From NCBI GenBank assembly GCA_022750435.1, contig JAKIVS010000008.1, positions 1 through 64,000 on the forward strand: a DNA stretch of 64,000 nucleotides, read 5' to 3'. How positions within the stretch are numbered: position 1 is the first letter of the stretch; each line of letters starts with the position of its first letter. The notes beneath the pieces were generated by a model. The model searched no databases. It saw only the letters and a list, made by a program, of their open reading frames with translations, and was not told the origin of the DNA. Positions 25,554 to 33,653 of this stretch are shown in pieces. The DNA comes from Thermoplasmata archaeon. Its GTDB lineage: Archaea > Thermoplasmatota > Thermoplasmata > Lutacidiplasmatales > UBA184. The translations under genes were made by a program, and so were the position numbers.

Positions 25554-26579
25554 GTGGCGAAGGTCAAGGTCGCGGTCAACGGGTACGGGACGATCGGCAA
25601 GCGCGTCGCCGACGCCGTCACCCTCCAACCCGACATGGTGCTGGTCGGCATCGGCAAGACCCGCCCGAGCTTCGAGGCGCGCCGGGCCGCGGAGCGGGGC
25701 TACCCGATCTTCATCGCCGGGAACGGCTCCAAGGCCGACTTCGATGCGGCGGGCCTCGCCACCGCCGGGCCCGTCGACGCGATGATCGCCTCGGCCGACG
25801 TGGTCGTCGACTGCGCCCCGGAAAAGGTGGGGCGCGAGAACGCGAAGAAGTACCTGGCGGCGGGAGTGCGCGCCATCTTCCAGGGCGGCGAGAAGGCCGA
25901 CATCGCCGAGATGTCGTTCAACGCCCTCGCCAACTTCGACCGGGCGCGGGACCGCAAGACGGTACGCGTCGTCTCGTGCAACACCACGGGCCTCGCCCGG
26001 GCCGCGTCGGTCATCGTCCCCCACTGGGGCGTCACGGCCTGGGAAGCGACGATCGTGCGCCGCGCCGCCGACCCGGCCGAGTCGAATCGCGGTCCGATCA
26101 ACGGCATCGTACCAACGTTCGAGTTGCCGTCGCATCACGGACCCGACGTGCGGACGATCTTCCCGGACCTTCGGATCGCCACCACGGCGGTCGTCGTCCC
26201 GACGACCCTGATGCATGTCCACGTCAACCACGTCATCCTGACCCGTCCGCCCGCCGACGCGGGCGCGGTCATCGCGCGCTTCCGCCAGACCGCTCGCTTC
26301 CACCTCTTCGCCCCGTGGGAGCACGTCGACGGTACGCCGCAGGTGATGGAGTATGCCCGCGACCGCCCGAACGGACGGCCCGACATGATGGAGAACGTCC
26401 TGTGGGACGCGGGCGTCCGCGTCGACGGCTCCGACCTGTACTTCTTCCAGGCGATCCACCAGGAGTCGATCGTCGTCCCGGAGAACATCGACGCGATCCG
26501 CGCGATGTTCGGGCTCGCCGAGAGCGGCGCCGCGTCGATCGCGACGACCGACCGGGCGCTGTCGATCCCGACACCCTAG
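25554..26579 (+). CDS. gap: glyceraldehyde-3-phosphate dehydrogenase, archaeal type II
   Basis: A 341-residue archaeal GAPDH. It begins with VAKVKVAVNGYGTIGKRVAD (nucleotide-binding loop), has VVDCAPEKVGRENAKKYL, and carries the catalytic cysteine in SCNTTGLARAA (about residue 142), followed by IVRRAADPAESNRGPINGI. The archaeal enzyme acts in gluconeogenesis or glycolysis with NAD(P). The start is GTG at 25554, and a CCCTTATGG box at about 25513-25521 precedes it. Its TAG stop overlaps the stop of the convergent peptidase gene in the tetramer CTAG. Confidence 0.93.
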   Translation: MAKVKVAVNGYGTIGKRVADAVTLQPDMVLVGIGKTRPSFEARRAAERGYPIFIAGNGSKADFDAAGLATAGPVDAMIASADVVVDCAPEKVGRENAKKYLAAGVRAIFQGGEKADIAEMSFNALANFDRARDRKTVRVVSCNTTGLARAASVIVPHWGVTAWEATIVRRAADPAESNRGPINGIVPTFELPSHHGPDVRTIFPDLRIATTAVVVPTTLMHVHVNHVILTRPPADAGAVIARFRQTARFHLFAPWEHVDGTPQVMEYARDRPNGRPDMMENVLWDAGVRVDGSDLYFFQAIHQESIVVPENIDAIRAMFGLAESGAASIATTDRALSIPTP

Positions 26580-28102
26580 CGGGCCGCGTCCACCGTCGCC
26601 ACGAACGGCTCCGCCGACAGGGGGGCCCCCGTCACGTCGCGGAGGCGCTCGTTCCAGTCGAACCGGGCACCGTTCGAGAGGAACGCTCCGGTCAGCCAGG
26701 GTCCCGCGCGCCGGTTCGGCCAGAGCGGGCCGTCGGTCTCCCTCCGCATCGCCGCACTCACCTGGGCGCGGAACAGGTGCGAGACCAGGTAGCTCTGGTA
26801 GTAGACCGGGTGCGTGACGAAGAACGAGTCCGCCCAGGAGCGGGACGCGTACGCGTCGTAGCCGAACCACGACCGCGCGAGGCGCTGCACGGCGGCGCGC
26901 GGGTCCCCGTCGGGGTGCTCGTACAGCCGAAGCTCGGACTCGATTCCGAGCGCCGTCGACGCGGCCGCGAAGACGGCGTCCTCCGACTGGCGCCGGCAGA
27001 ACTCCTCGACAGCGTGGGGGTCCAATCCGCGCACCGTCCCCAGCCAGGCGGCGTCGCTCGCGACCTGCTCGAAGACCCCGGCAAGTCCCTCGGCGAACCC
27101 CGCGAAGCCGAGGTCCGGATTCCGCAGGAGGTGGGTGGGCTGGTCGACGGAGCGGAAGTGGACCGCGTGACCGTATTCGTGGAAGAGGACCATGTAGTAT
27201 TCCCAGCCGCCCGACGGGTGCACCAGGATCCGGACGTCGTCCGGGATCTCCGGAGCCACCGTGAGGCCGCCGAACGGGAGGTCGCACCGAACGATCCGGA
27301 CATCGAGGCGGGCCGGCGGAATCCCCCACTGTCGCAGAGCCCGCTGGACCGTCTCGACCATCAGGTCTCCCGGGAACGGCTCCTTGGGGAGGGGGGCGCG
27401 AGACTCGCCGGCGAACCGGAGGTCCCATGGGGCCCACCCCGCCTCGCCCGTTCGCTCCGCGGTCTCGATTCGCAGCTCGCGCGCCAATCGACGGAGCGGT
27501 CGGGCGGCATCGTGGGCCAGGGCGCGCAGACGCCGCGGAGGAACTCCCTCGTAGCTCAGCCGAAGCTCCGCGAACGACCGGAACCCGACCGCGCGTGCGC
27601 GGTCGTTCCGGAGTCCGATCAATCGGCGGAGGGGCGCCTCGAGGGAGCGGTGCAGGGGCTCGTGAGCCCGCCAGGCTCGCTCCCGCTCCCGTCGGTCCGT
27701 CGAGCAGCGCAGGGCGTTGTACACCTCCGCCCGACCCACCCGCTTCCCCTTCCAGAGTGGGCGGTACCGGACGATCCGGGCTTGGAGGCGGGAGCGGAGC
27801 CGCACGATCTCCGGTGCCTGCTCGACGGCGGCGTCGAGGACGGAGCGGCGGAGGAGTTCGGTGCGGCGGGCCACGGTCGCGGACGCGGCAGTCTCCGCGA
27901 GTCGCTCCACGAGCCGCGGCTGGGCCGGGTCCCGGAGGAACTCGGCCCGTTCGGTTTGCCAGCGAACGAGAACGCGTTCGTCCCCCCGGCCGGTGTACAT
28001 CGCCCAATCGGCGAGACCGATCCCTCGATCGAATCGGGCGAGTCGTCGTTCGACGGTGTCCAAGGCCCGCGTCGCCTCTCGGACGTCGAGCGCAGGGACC
28101 AT
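26576..28102 (-). CDS. M3-like zinc metallopeptidase
   Basis: A 508-residue mostly helical gluzincin. The zinc motif HEYGHAVHF is at about residue 305, and glutamates in GFAGFAEGLAGVFEQ about 29-36 residues later can supply the third ligand. The flanking VLFHEYGHAVH and VTHPVYYQSYLVSHLF resemble M3 oligopeptidases and oligoendopeptidase F relatives more than M32 carboxypeptidases, which use HEGGH. No signal peptide is visible, so it is probably a cytosolic peptide-degrading enzyme. It overlaps gap by four bases at CTAG. Confidence 0.72.
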   Translation of the reverse strand: MVPALDVREATRALDTVERRLARFDRGIGLADWAMYTGRGDERVLVRWQTERAEFLRDPAQPRLVERLAETAASATVARRTELLRRSVLDAAVEQAPEIVRLRSRLQARIVRYRPLWKGKRVGRAEVYNALRCSTDRRERERAWRAHEPLHRSLEAPLRRLIGLRNDRARAVGFRSFAELRLSYEGVPPRRLRALAHDAARPLRRLARELRIETAERTGEAGWAPWDLRFAGESRAPLPKEPFPGDLMVETVQRALRQWGIPPARLDVRIVRCDLPFGGLTVAPEIPDDVRILVHPSGGWEYYMVLFHEYGHAVHFRSVDQPTHLLRNPDLGFAGFAEGLAGVFEQVASDAAWLGTVRGLDPHAVEEFCRRQSEDAVFAAASTALGIESELRLYEHPDGDPRAAVQRLARSWFGYDAYASRSWADSFFVTHPVYYQSYLVSHLFRAQVSAAMRRETDGPLWPNRRAGPWLTGAFLSNGARFDWNERLRDVTGAPLSAEPFVATVDAAR

Positions 28103-28285
28103 CGGCGTCCGGTCGTCAAGGGGACGACTCCCAAAGAAGTTCCGTCAGGCCCGGGTGACCACCCTGGCGGCGGGTGCGGAATTGAGCTGTTCGACGGGGG
28201 CTTCGGCGTTGTTCGGGCCCGCCGGGACCGCCCAAACGGGTCGCCGGGCAATCATCTTATAGAGGGCCCGGGTGCGCGCTCCCGC

Positions 28286-28948
28286 ATGTATTATCTCGAC
28301 CACCGGCGGGACGTCGTTCGAATCCCCCCGGAGCGTCTCGGCCCGAAGCTCGAGACCGTCCTGACCGAGCTGGCGCAGCAGCAGTTCGAGGGGAAACTGT
28401 TCGACGGCCAGAACCTCACGGTCCTGATCCAAGGGGTCCGCCCCATCGGGGAGGGCCACATCATCCACGGCGACGGCGGCGTCTACCAAGAGGTCGAGTA
28501 CGACTCCCTGATCTTCCGCCCGGAGATCCAAGAGGTCGTCGAGGGCTCGATCGTCGAGATCCGGAAGTTCGGCGCGTTCGTCCGGTTCGGGCCGTTGGAC
28601 GGCCTGCTCCACGTCAGCCAGATCATGGACGACCGGGTGAACATCGACGAGCACAACCAGCGGCTCGTTGGCGTGGAAACGAAGCGCGACCTGAAGGTCG
28701 GCTACAAGGTCCGCGCTCGGGTCGTGTCGCTCTCCCTCTCCGAGATCTCGCCCCGCGACAGCCGCATCGGACTCACGATGCGCCAGCCCGGCCTCGGCCG
28801 CCTCGAGTGGGTCGTCGATGCCCACAAGAAGGCCGACGAGAAGTCGGGGAAGCGCCCGGCGACCAAGGGGACCGGTAAGCCGGCGGCCGCGCCGGCCGGC
28901 AAGCCGGCGGCGGCGCCCGCCGCCAAGCCGGCGGCGAAGGCGGCCTAG
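28286..28948 (+). CDS. rpo7: RNA polymerase subunit Rpo7 (RpoE')
   Basis: A 220-residue Rpb7 homologue. The N-terminal RNP-like domain begins MYYLDHRRDVVRIPPERLG. The C-terminal S1/OB domain includes GSIVEIRKFGAFVRFGPLDG and LLHVSQIMDDRV. Rpo7 forms the polymerase stalk with Rpo4. The last 40 residues are an unusual KPAAAPA-type Ala/Pro/Lys tail not found in most homologues. A TCTTATAG box at about 28255-28264 is about 26 bases before the ATG. It heads the conserved euryarchaeal cluster rpo7-spt4-DUF359-eS24-eS31. Confidence 0.93.
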   Translation: MYYLDHRRDVVRIPPERLGPKLETVLTELAQQQFEGKLFDGQNLTVLIQGVRPIGEGHIIHGDGGVYQEVEYDSLIFRPEIQEVVEGSIVEIRKFGAFVRFGPLDGLLHVSQIMDDRVNIDEHNQRLVGVETKRDLKVGYKVRARVVSLSLSEISPRDSRIGLTMRQPGLGRLEWVVDAHKKADEKSGKRPATKGTGKPAAAPAGKPAAAPAAKPAAKAA

Positions 28949-28961
28949 GGAGGGAACGAGC

Positions 28962-29147
28962 ATGATCAACCTGAAGGCGTGCAAGAACTGCAAATCGATC
29001 GTCGACGGCAACAAGTGCACCCGATGCGGCGGCGAGACCTCCCGCGAATGGCAGGGGTACCTCATCGTCATCGACCCCGAGAAGTCCGAGATCGCTCGGA
29101 AGATGGGGATCCATGCGAGCGGGCGGTACGCGCTCCGGGTCAAGTGA
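28962..29147 (+). CDS. spt4: transcription elongation factor Spt4
   Basis: A complete 61-residue Spt4 (formerly RpoE''). A four-cysteine zinc site is formed by CKNCKS and CTRCGG, followed by the EWQGYLIVIDPEKSEIARK core and the end GIHASGRYALRVK. It pairs with Spt5 to keep RNA polymerase processive. The ATG is 13 bases after the rpo7 stop. The downstream kinase gene overlaps its end by 35 bases. Confidence 0.93.
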   Translation: MINLKACKNCKSIVDGNKCTRCGGETSREWQGYLIVIDPEKSEIARKMGIHASGRYALRVK

Positions 29148-29679
29148 GCAGCGCGTCTGGGTCGTCCCCGAGTCGCTGCGCGGCGCGCTCGCGGAACGGT
29201 ACGGCCCGGTCTACGCCGGGGCCGAGGCCGAACGCCGGATCCAGGCGCTCGGCGTCTTCGGGAGCGCGGGCGACCGAGTCACGGAGCTCGCCATCCGGCT
29301 CGGCAACCTTCCGCTCGTCGGGCTCGTGGATTTCAAAACGCAGCGGAACGAGCCGGTCGACCCGACCGTGTTCGCCCCGCTGGCCGCCCGCGGCCGGCGT
29401 CGCGTCGTCAACCCGGCGGGGATGCTCACGGAGCGGCTGCGCCGGACCGTCCGGGAGATGGTCGCCTCGGGCGGCGGACTGCTCGAAGTCGACGGCGAAG
29501 AGGACCTCGGAGCGCTCGCGCTCGTCGAGGCGCTCCCCGCCGGAGCGACCGTTATATACGGCATCCCGGGTGCGGGGGTCTCCTTCGTCGGGGTCGACGC
29601 CGCGACGCAGGAACACGTAAAGGCACTCGTCGCCCAGATGGAACTTCGGAGGCTGGACCTTGGACCTGAAGATCGTTGA
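29113..29679 (+). CDS. GTP-dependent dephospho-CoA kinase (DUF359)
   Basis: A 188-residue DUF359 protein. Members have been shown to phosphorylate dephospho-CoA with GTP as the last step of archaeal CoA synthesis. The VGLVDFKTQRNEPVD motif, RRVVNPAGMLTERL, EEDLGALALVEALPAG and VIYGIPGAGVSFVGVDA are the family's hallmarks. No start codon follows in frame near the domain, so the ATG at 29113, inside spt4, is used and gives a 35-base overlap. Its 3' end overlaps the eS24 start by 20 bases. Confidence 0.88.
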   Translation: MRAGGTRSGSSEQRVWVVPESLRGALAERYGPVYAGAEAERRIQALGVFGSAGDRVTELAIRLGNLPLVGLVDFKTQRNEPVDPTVFAPLAARGRRRVVNPAGMLTERLRRTVREMVASGGGLLEVDGEEDLGALALVEALPAGATVIYGIPGAGVSFVGVDAATQEHVKALVAQMELRRLDLGPEDR

Positions 29680-30025
29680 GGAGCGGAAGAACCCGCTCCT
29701 GAAGCGCACGGAATACCGCTTCGAGATGAGCCACCCGACCGCCGCCACACCGAAGCGCGACGAGGTCCGCCAGGAGCTCGCGAGCCAGCTGAAGGTCCCG
29801 AAGGAGCGCGTGATCATCGAGCGCATGCACGCGAAGTTCGGAACCCCCATGAGCGTCGGCGAGGCCGCCGCGTACACGTCCAAGGACGCCGCGCTCGCCA
29901 CCGAGCGCGAGCACATTCTGATCCGCAACGGGCTCAAAGAGAAGCCGAAGCCCGCGACCCCGGGCGCCGAGCCCGAAGCCCCCGCCGCCCCGGCCCCGGC
30001 CACGCCTCCCGCAAAGGGAGCCTAG
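29660..30025 (+). CDS. rps24e: ribosomal protein eS24
   Basis: A 121-residue small-subunit protein of the archaeal/eukaryotic set. MDLKIVEERKNPLLKRTEY and the SHPTAATPKRDEVRQELA segment match eS24, and RVIIERMHAKFGTPMSVGEA follows. The start codon is TTG at 29660, within the end of the DUF359 gene, implying coupled translation. After the core, about 30 residues of Ala/Pro/Lys-rich tail extend the protein beyond the usual length of about 100. Confidence 0.92.
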   Translation: MDLKIVEERKNPLLKRTEYRFEMSHPTAATPKRDEVRQELASQLKVPKERVIIERMHAKFGTPMSVGEAAAYTSKDAALATEREHILIRNGLKEKPKPATPGAEPEAPAAPAPATPPAKGA

Positions 30026-30028
30026 GCC

Positions 30029-30253
30029 ATGGCGAAGGCGCGCGTCGGGTTGTACACTACGAAGGGCGATCAGCTCACGCGCACCCACAAGTCGTGCCCG
30101 AAGTGCGGGCCCGGCGTCTTCCTCGCCGAGCACCCGAACCGGCGCTCGTGCGGAAAGTGCGGCTACTCCGAGGCGAAGTCCGCCTCCGCCCCGGCCCCGG
30201 TCGCGGCCCACCCCCCGAAGGGGAAGGGCGCCAAGGCTGCGCCCGCCGCGTGA
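30029..30253 (+). CDS. rps27ae: ribosomal protein eS31 (S27ae)
   Basis: A 74-residue zinc-ribbon ribosomal protein. [20 protein letters not shown] and SCGKCGYSE supply the four cysteines of the zinc site. It follows eS24 directly, as in most euryarchaea. Like Rpo7 and eS24 in this cluster, it ends in an Ala/Pro/Lys-rich tail of about 25 residues. The Kae1-Bud32 gene that often comes next is replaced here by a tRNA gene. Confidence 0.92.
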   Translation: MAKARVGLYTTKGDQLTRTHKSCPKCGPGVFLAEHPNRRSCGKCGYSEAKSASAPAPVAAHPPKGKGAKAAPAA

Positions 30254-30320
30254 GGGCGGCACCGTCGTCGGTGCCCGCCATCGCAACCCTTACGTAGCGT
30301 CGCCCTAAGGCCGCGCGACT

Positions 30321-30394
30321 GGGCCCGTAGTATAGCTTGGACATCACAGAGGCCTCCGGAGCCTCGAACCCGGGTTCGAATCCCGGCGGGCCCG
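30321..30394 (+). tRNA. tRNA-Arg(CCG)
   Basis: A 74-base tRNA. The acceptor GGGCCCG pairs with CGGGCCC and the discriminator is G. The anticodon stem is GAGGC/GCCTC with loop CTCCGGA, giving anticodon CCG for CGG arginine codons. The T-arm CCGGG-TTCGAAT-CCCGG is perfect. The D-arm starts GTAT and pairs weakly. No CCA is encoded. A possible promoter box CCCTTACG lies about 30 bases upstream. Confidence 0.85.
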
Positions 30395-30505
30395 TTGCGA
30401 TCGTCCCGACCTCGGCTCGCGCCCCGACCGACATGCGTGCTGTGTCCATTCCCGAAGACACCGTGGGCTTCCGTGGTGGTGTCGGGAGTGTCCCCCGCCT
30501 CGACT

Positions 30506-30521
30506 GTCAAAGCCAGTTGAC
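30506..30521. promoter_or_regulatory. palindrome GTCAA-N6-TTGAC, second copy
   Basis: GTCAAAGCCAGTTGAC has the same GTCAA/TTGAC arms and spacing as the site at 16625. A CTTATGG box (about 30528-30535) follows within eight bases, and the small zinc-binding protein gene begins downstream. Confidence 0.6.
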
Positions 30522-30593
30522 CCCTGCCTTATGGGGCCTGTCCCGAATCCTTCCTCGGCCCCCGTACGGGCGGCCGCCGAGGAGTGGGCGAAG

Positions 30594-30824
30594 ATGAACG
30601 CGAGGGAACATCGGACGTGCGAGTGGCTCGTCACCGGGGAACGCCAGGATTCGGTCGCCGTCTGCGGTCGTCCTCCGCTCGGCGTCGTCCTCGACACGTT
30701 CGGGGCCCGGCATTTTGCCTGCCGGGACCACCTCTCCTTGGTGAAGGCCCGGTTCGGGACGGGCGCGTGGACCTCCGAGGTCGCTCGTCCGCCGGTCCGT
30801 CCGTACCCCGAAGCGTTGCTGTAG
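30594..30824 (+). CDS. small Cys/His-rich hypothetical protein
   Basis: A 76-residue protein with a possible zinc site. A cysteine lies in HRTCEWL, another in AVCGRPP, and a cysteine and histidine in HFACRDH, a spacing seen in small treble-clef-like proteins. An earlier in-frame ATG at 30531 would add 21 residues, but the TATA-like box at about 30528-30535 overlaps it, so I favour 30594. I do not recognise the family. The upstream palindrome suggests it belongs to the shared regulon. Confidence 0.55.
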   Translation: MNAREHRTCEWLVTGERQDSVAVCGRPPLGVVLDTFGARHFACRDHLSLVKARFGTGAWTSEVARPPVRPYPEALL

Positions 30825-30836
30825 GGCAAAGGGCCC

Positions 30837-30890
30837 GGCGGTCGGACGGCAACGGTCCGACCGCCGTTGGGGCCCGCCGTGGGCGGGCCC
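30837..30890. terminator. two adjacent hairpins between convergent genes
   Basis: An 11-pair stem (30837-30847 with 30855-30865, loop of seven) is followed at once by a nine-pair stem GGGCCCGCC/GGCGGGCCC (30870-30878 with 30882-30890, three-base loop). They occupy most of the 79-base gap between two convergent genes. A bidirectional terminator or an RNA-stabilising structure is likely, though no long T-run follows. Confidence 0.5.
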
Positions 30891-30903
30891 GTTCTTGGTC
30901 GAT

Positions 30904-31338
30904 CTACTTCGAGCCCGCCATCTTGCGGATGCCGGCCGAGTCCTCTTCGAACGCGTGCGTGAGCGACGCCATCACCGTCTCGTGCAGCTTGTCGGCGGGG
31001 ACCATCTTCGACTGGAAATCGCCGATGACGTTCACACCGGTCTTGTCGCCCTTCGGGGAGTAGACCATCATGAACTTCGAGCCCGCGAGCGGTCCCTCGA
31101 TCGAGTGGACCAGCATCGCCACGGGCGCGAACATCGTGACGCGGTTCGTGACCTTGACCCAGTTCCCCTGCATGTTCTGCTCCCAGGAGGTCTTCATCCC
31201 GTTCTCCCCGTCCGGCTCCGCGTGGACGTTCCGGCGGTCCGCGTGGGACGCGCCGTGGTCGACGGGCGACTGGATGAACTTCCAGACGGTTTCGATCGGC
31301 GCGTCGAAGTGACTTCCGAGATCCTCGATATGGACCAT
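30904..31338 (-). CDS. SRPBCC-fold protein
   Basis: A 144-residue START/Bet v1-like protein. MVHIEDLGSHFDAPIETVWKFI is the typical first strand and helix, WVKVTNRVTMFAPVAMLVHS supplies central strands, and the long C-terminal helix KLHETVMASLTHAFEED closes the cavity. Such proteins bind hydrophobic ligands or act as cyclases and hydrolase activators, but the ligand is unknown here. A GGTATACTT box (about 31383-31390) lies 45-50 bases upstream, giving a leader of about 20 bases. Confidence 0.72.
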   Translation of the reverse strand: MVHIEDLGSHFDAPIETVWKFIQSPVDHGASHADRRNVHAEPDGENGMKTSWEQNMQGNWVKVTNRVTMFAPVAMLVHSIEGPLAGSKFMMVYSPKGDKTGVNVIGDFQSKMVPADKLHETVMASLTHAFEEDSAGIRKMAGSK

Positions 31339-31505
31339 GCCTGTCGCACGCCGCGGGAGTACATGAACCGGGTCGGCACGAAAGTATACCGCGCCGTCCG
31401 GACGCGCGTTTCCGTCCCTCGGCGGGCCGCGCGCACCGGCGCGACCGAGGTACCGCCGCCCGCCAAGGGACGGGTTGGCCGTCCTCCCTCCCGGGCGTCG
31501 CCGCG

Positions 31506-32027
31506 TTAGGCCCTCGGGGGGGACGCCCGCGGTTCCAGGATCGTGTCCAGCTCGAGATCCCGGCCCGGGGGGGAGACCGGGCGAAGGTGGGGGGAGGTCG
31601 CCTCCTCCCGGTGCGGTGGAGTCACGTCGGGACCGACCCGAACCGCGCCCGTGTCGCCCGTCCGTCCCCGGACCGGGATGCCCAAGAGGGAGCGGACGAG
31701 GTCGAGGAACTGGACCGGGTCGAGCGGGAGCGGAACGACGTGGAGTCGAGCCCGGGACGTCGGGTCGAGATCGCGGGCGCCGACGACGACGAGCGGGGCC
31801 TCCCGGAGCGAGCTGTGGGGCCATCGCTCCACGGTCTCGCACTCCCGGCCGCTCGCCGCGGCGACAAGGACGAGTCGGTGCTTCGCGCGAATCATCGCCG
31901 CCTGATGCTCCGCCTCGGCCAGGTCGCGGACGAGCGGGGCGTCCAACCCGTCGCTGACGAGCAGCTCGGAGACCGCGGCACCCAGACTGCGGGTCTCGGC
32001 GACCACGATCACCCGTCGGGCGGGCAT
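31506..32027 (-). CDS. degenerate receiver-like protein
   Basis: A 173-residue protein with the alternating strand/helix pattern of a receiver domain in residues 1-115: RRVIVVAETRSLGAAVSELL, then RLVLVAAASGRE where the phospho-acceptor aspartate normally stands, APLVVVGARDL, and VVPLPLDPVQFLDLVRSLLG where the K-P-F/Y region is expected. The acidic pair after strand one and the acceptor aspartate are both missing, so it cannot be phosphorylated in the usual way. The last 55 residues are disordered. It diverges from the histidine kinase across a gap with a palindromic site. Confidence 0.55.
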   Translation of the reverse strand: MPARRVIVVAETRSLGAAVSELLVSDGLDAPLVRDLAEAEHQAAMIRAKHRLVLVAAASGRECETVERWPHSSLREAPLVVVGARDLDPTSRARLHVVPLPLDPVQFLDLVRSLLGIPVRGRTGDTGAVRVGPDVTPPHREEATSPHLRPVSPPGRDLELDTILEPRASPPRA

Positions 32028-32062
32028 GCCGGATTCACCCCAGGGCGGGGGATGAAGGCCTC

Positions 32063-32078
32063 GTCAACCGACGTTGAC
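32063..32078. promoter_or_regulatory. palindrome GTCAAC-N4-GTTGAC between divergent signalling genes
   Basis: GTCAACCGACGTTGAC is a perfect 6+6 inverted repeat with the same arms as the site at 16625. It starts 36 bases from the ATG of the pseudo-receiver gene and ends 55 bases before the kinase ATG, so it could control both directions. Confidence 0.6.
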
Positions 32079-32132
32079 GGACGCCCACGGGTGGCCCGAA
32101 AGCTTTGGAGCCGTCGTCGCTTCCGGTCGTCG

Positions 32133-33599
32133 ATGACCGACCTCCCATCCGCGGCCGACGGCGTGGCCGCCCTCGTCGCCTCGCGCGGACTCGGGGTCGT
32201 CCTTCTCGACGGGGACGGGGCCGCCCTTTGGTCCAACGAGACCCTGCGGGAATGGTTCGGAGTCGGCGACGTTGGAAGCGAACCTCACCTCCCCCGTCTG
32301 GAGCCGCTACTCGGGGAGGAGGGGACCCGCCAGTTGGTCGGGGACCTCCGGGCCGGGAAGGCGAGGGTGCTGCGCTCAGTCCCCACGGACCGGTCGGGAA
32401 CGGGCGCGACGCGGTTCCTCGACATCGAACTCGTTCCGCTGCCCTCCGGCGGAGCGATCCGGGGCGCCCTCATCGCCACCGACGTCACCGTGCGCGTCGA
32501 GGAGCGGAGTCGGGCGGAGCTGTTCTACACCTCGTTCCTCACGTCGAACAACCCCATCGAGGTCACCGACCGGTCCGGCGTGATGACGGACGTCAATCCC
32601 GCCTTTGTCGCCACGTACGGGTACACCCGGGAGGAGTGCATCGGGCGCCGGCCGAGCCTCGTCCGCGGACGCACGACGCCGCCGGAGCTCTACGACCGGA
32701 TGTGGGCCGACCTGCTCGACCCAGCGCGCGGTCACTGGTCCGGGGAGCTGATGAACCGGGACCGGAAGGGCCGGGAACGCCCCGTCTTCCTCACGATCAC
32801 CGCCATCCGGGACGAGTCGGGAACGCCGACGCACTTCGTCGGCGTGGCGGTCAACTTGGCCGAACAGAAGACCTGGGAGAGGAAGGCCGAGCACTCCGAA
32901 AAGCTGGCCTCCCTCGGCCAGATGGCGGCCGGGGTCGCGCACGAGATCAACACCCCGCTCGCGAACGTCATGCTCATCACCGAGAGCCTGCGACGACGCA
33001 CGCACGACGCCTGGGTCCAACAACGCCTCGACCGGATCACCGGTCAGGTCGAGGTCGCCGGCACCATCGTCCGGGGGCTCCTCGATTTCGCGCGACGCGG
33101 CGAACCGCGGGTTCGGAGGGTGGAGCTGGCCGAGGTCGCCGGCGCGGCGGTGGAGTTCCTGCGCGGGAAGCAGTCGGCGAACATCGAGTTCGTCGAGCAC
33201 TGGCCGGCCGAAGCTCTCCCCGTGTGGGGGGACCGAGGCCAGCTGGTGCAGGTGTTCACCAATCTCCTCAACAACGCCTGCGAGGCGCTCGGCGGAACCG
33301 GCCGCGTCACGGTGGAGGCCCGGAGGATGGGCCCGGACGTCGAGGTCGTGGTCTCGGACAATGGGCCGGGCATCCCCGCTTCCGCCATGCCCCATCTGTT
33401 TGAGCCGTTCTTCACGACGAAGCCGGAGGGCCTGGGTACGGGTCTCGGCCTCGCCGTGTGCGCAGGGATCGTCCAGGCGCATCATGGGACCATCACGGCC
33501 CGGAACGGTCGGGACGGCGGCGCGGCGTTCTCGGTGGTGCTCCCGGTGAGCACGGCCGAGCCTCCGCCACCGCTCTCCGGTTCGGCGTCGGGCCCCTAG
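32133..33599 (+). CDS. PAS-domain sensor histidine kinase
   Basis: A 488-residue kinase with no membrane helix. An N-terminal PAS-like sensor (about 1-125) precedes a second PAS domain (NNPIEVTDRSGVMTDVNPAF to FVGVAVNLAEQ). The dimerisation domain has SLGQMAAGVAHEINTPLANV with the phosphorylated histidine near residue 270. The ATPase domain has NLLNNACEAL, VSDNGPGIP and GLGTGLGLAVC boxes. The cognate response regulator begins 54 bases after its stop. Sensing is cytosolic, and the ligand is unknown. A weak AAAGCTTT element lies about 30 bases before the ATG. Confidence 0.9.
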   Translation: MTDLPSAADGVAALVASRGLGVVLLDGDGAALWSNETLREWFGVGDVGSEPHLPRLEPLLGEEGTRQLVGDLRAGKARVLRSVPTDRSGTGATRFLDIELVPLPSGGAIRGALIATDVTVRVEERSRAELFYTSFLTSNNPIEVTDRSGVMTDVNPAFVATYGYTREECIGRRPSLVRGRTTPPELYDRMWADLLDPARGHWSGELMNRDRKGRERPVFLTITAIRDESGTPTHFVGVAVNLAEQKTWERKAEHSEKLASLGQMAAGVAHEINTPLANVMLITESLRRRTHDAWVQQRLDRITGQVEVAGTIVRGLLDFARRGEPRVRRVELAEVAGAAVEFLRGKQSANIEFVEHWPAEALPVWGDRGQLVQVFTNLLNNACEALGGTGRVTVEARRMGPDVEVVVSDNGPGIPASAMPHLFEPFFTTKPEGLGTGLGLAVCAGIVQAHHGTITARNGRDGGAAFSVVLPVSTAEPPPPLSGSASGP

Positions 33600-33653
33600 T
33601 CGCGCTCCCCGGTCCGCGCAATCCCTATCTCCCCACCCCCGCCTGCCGGCACC

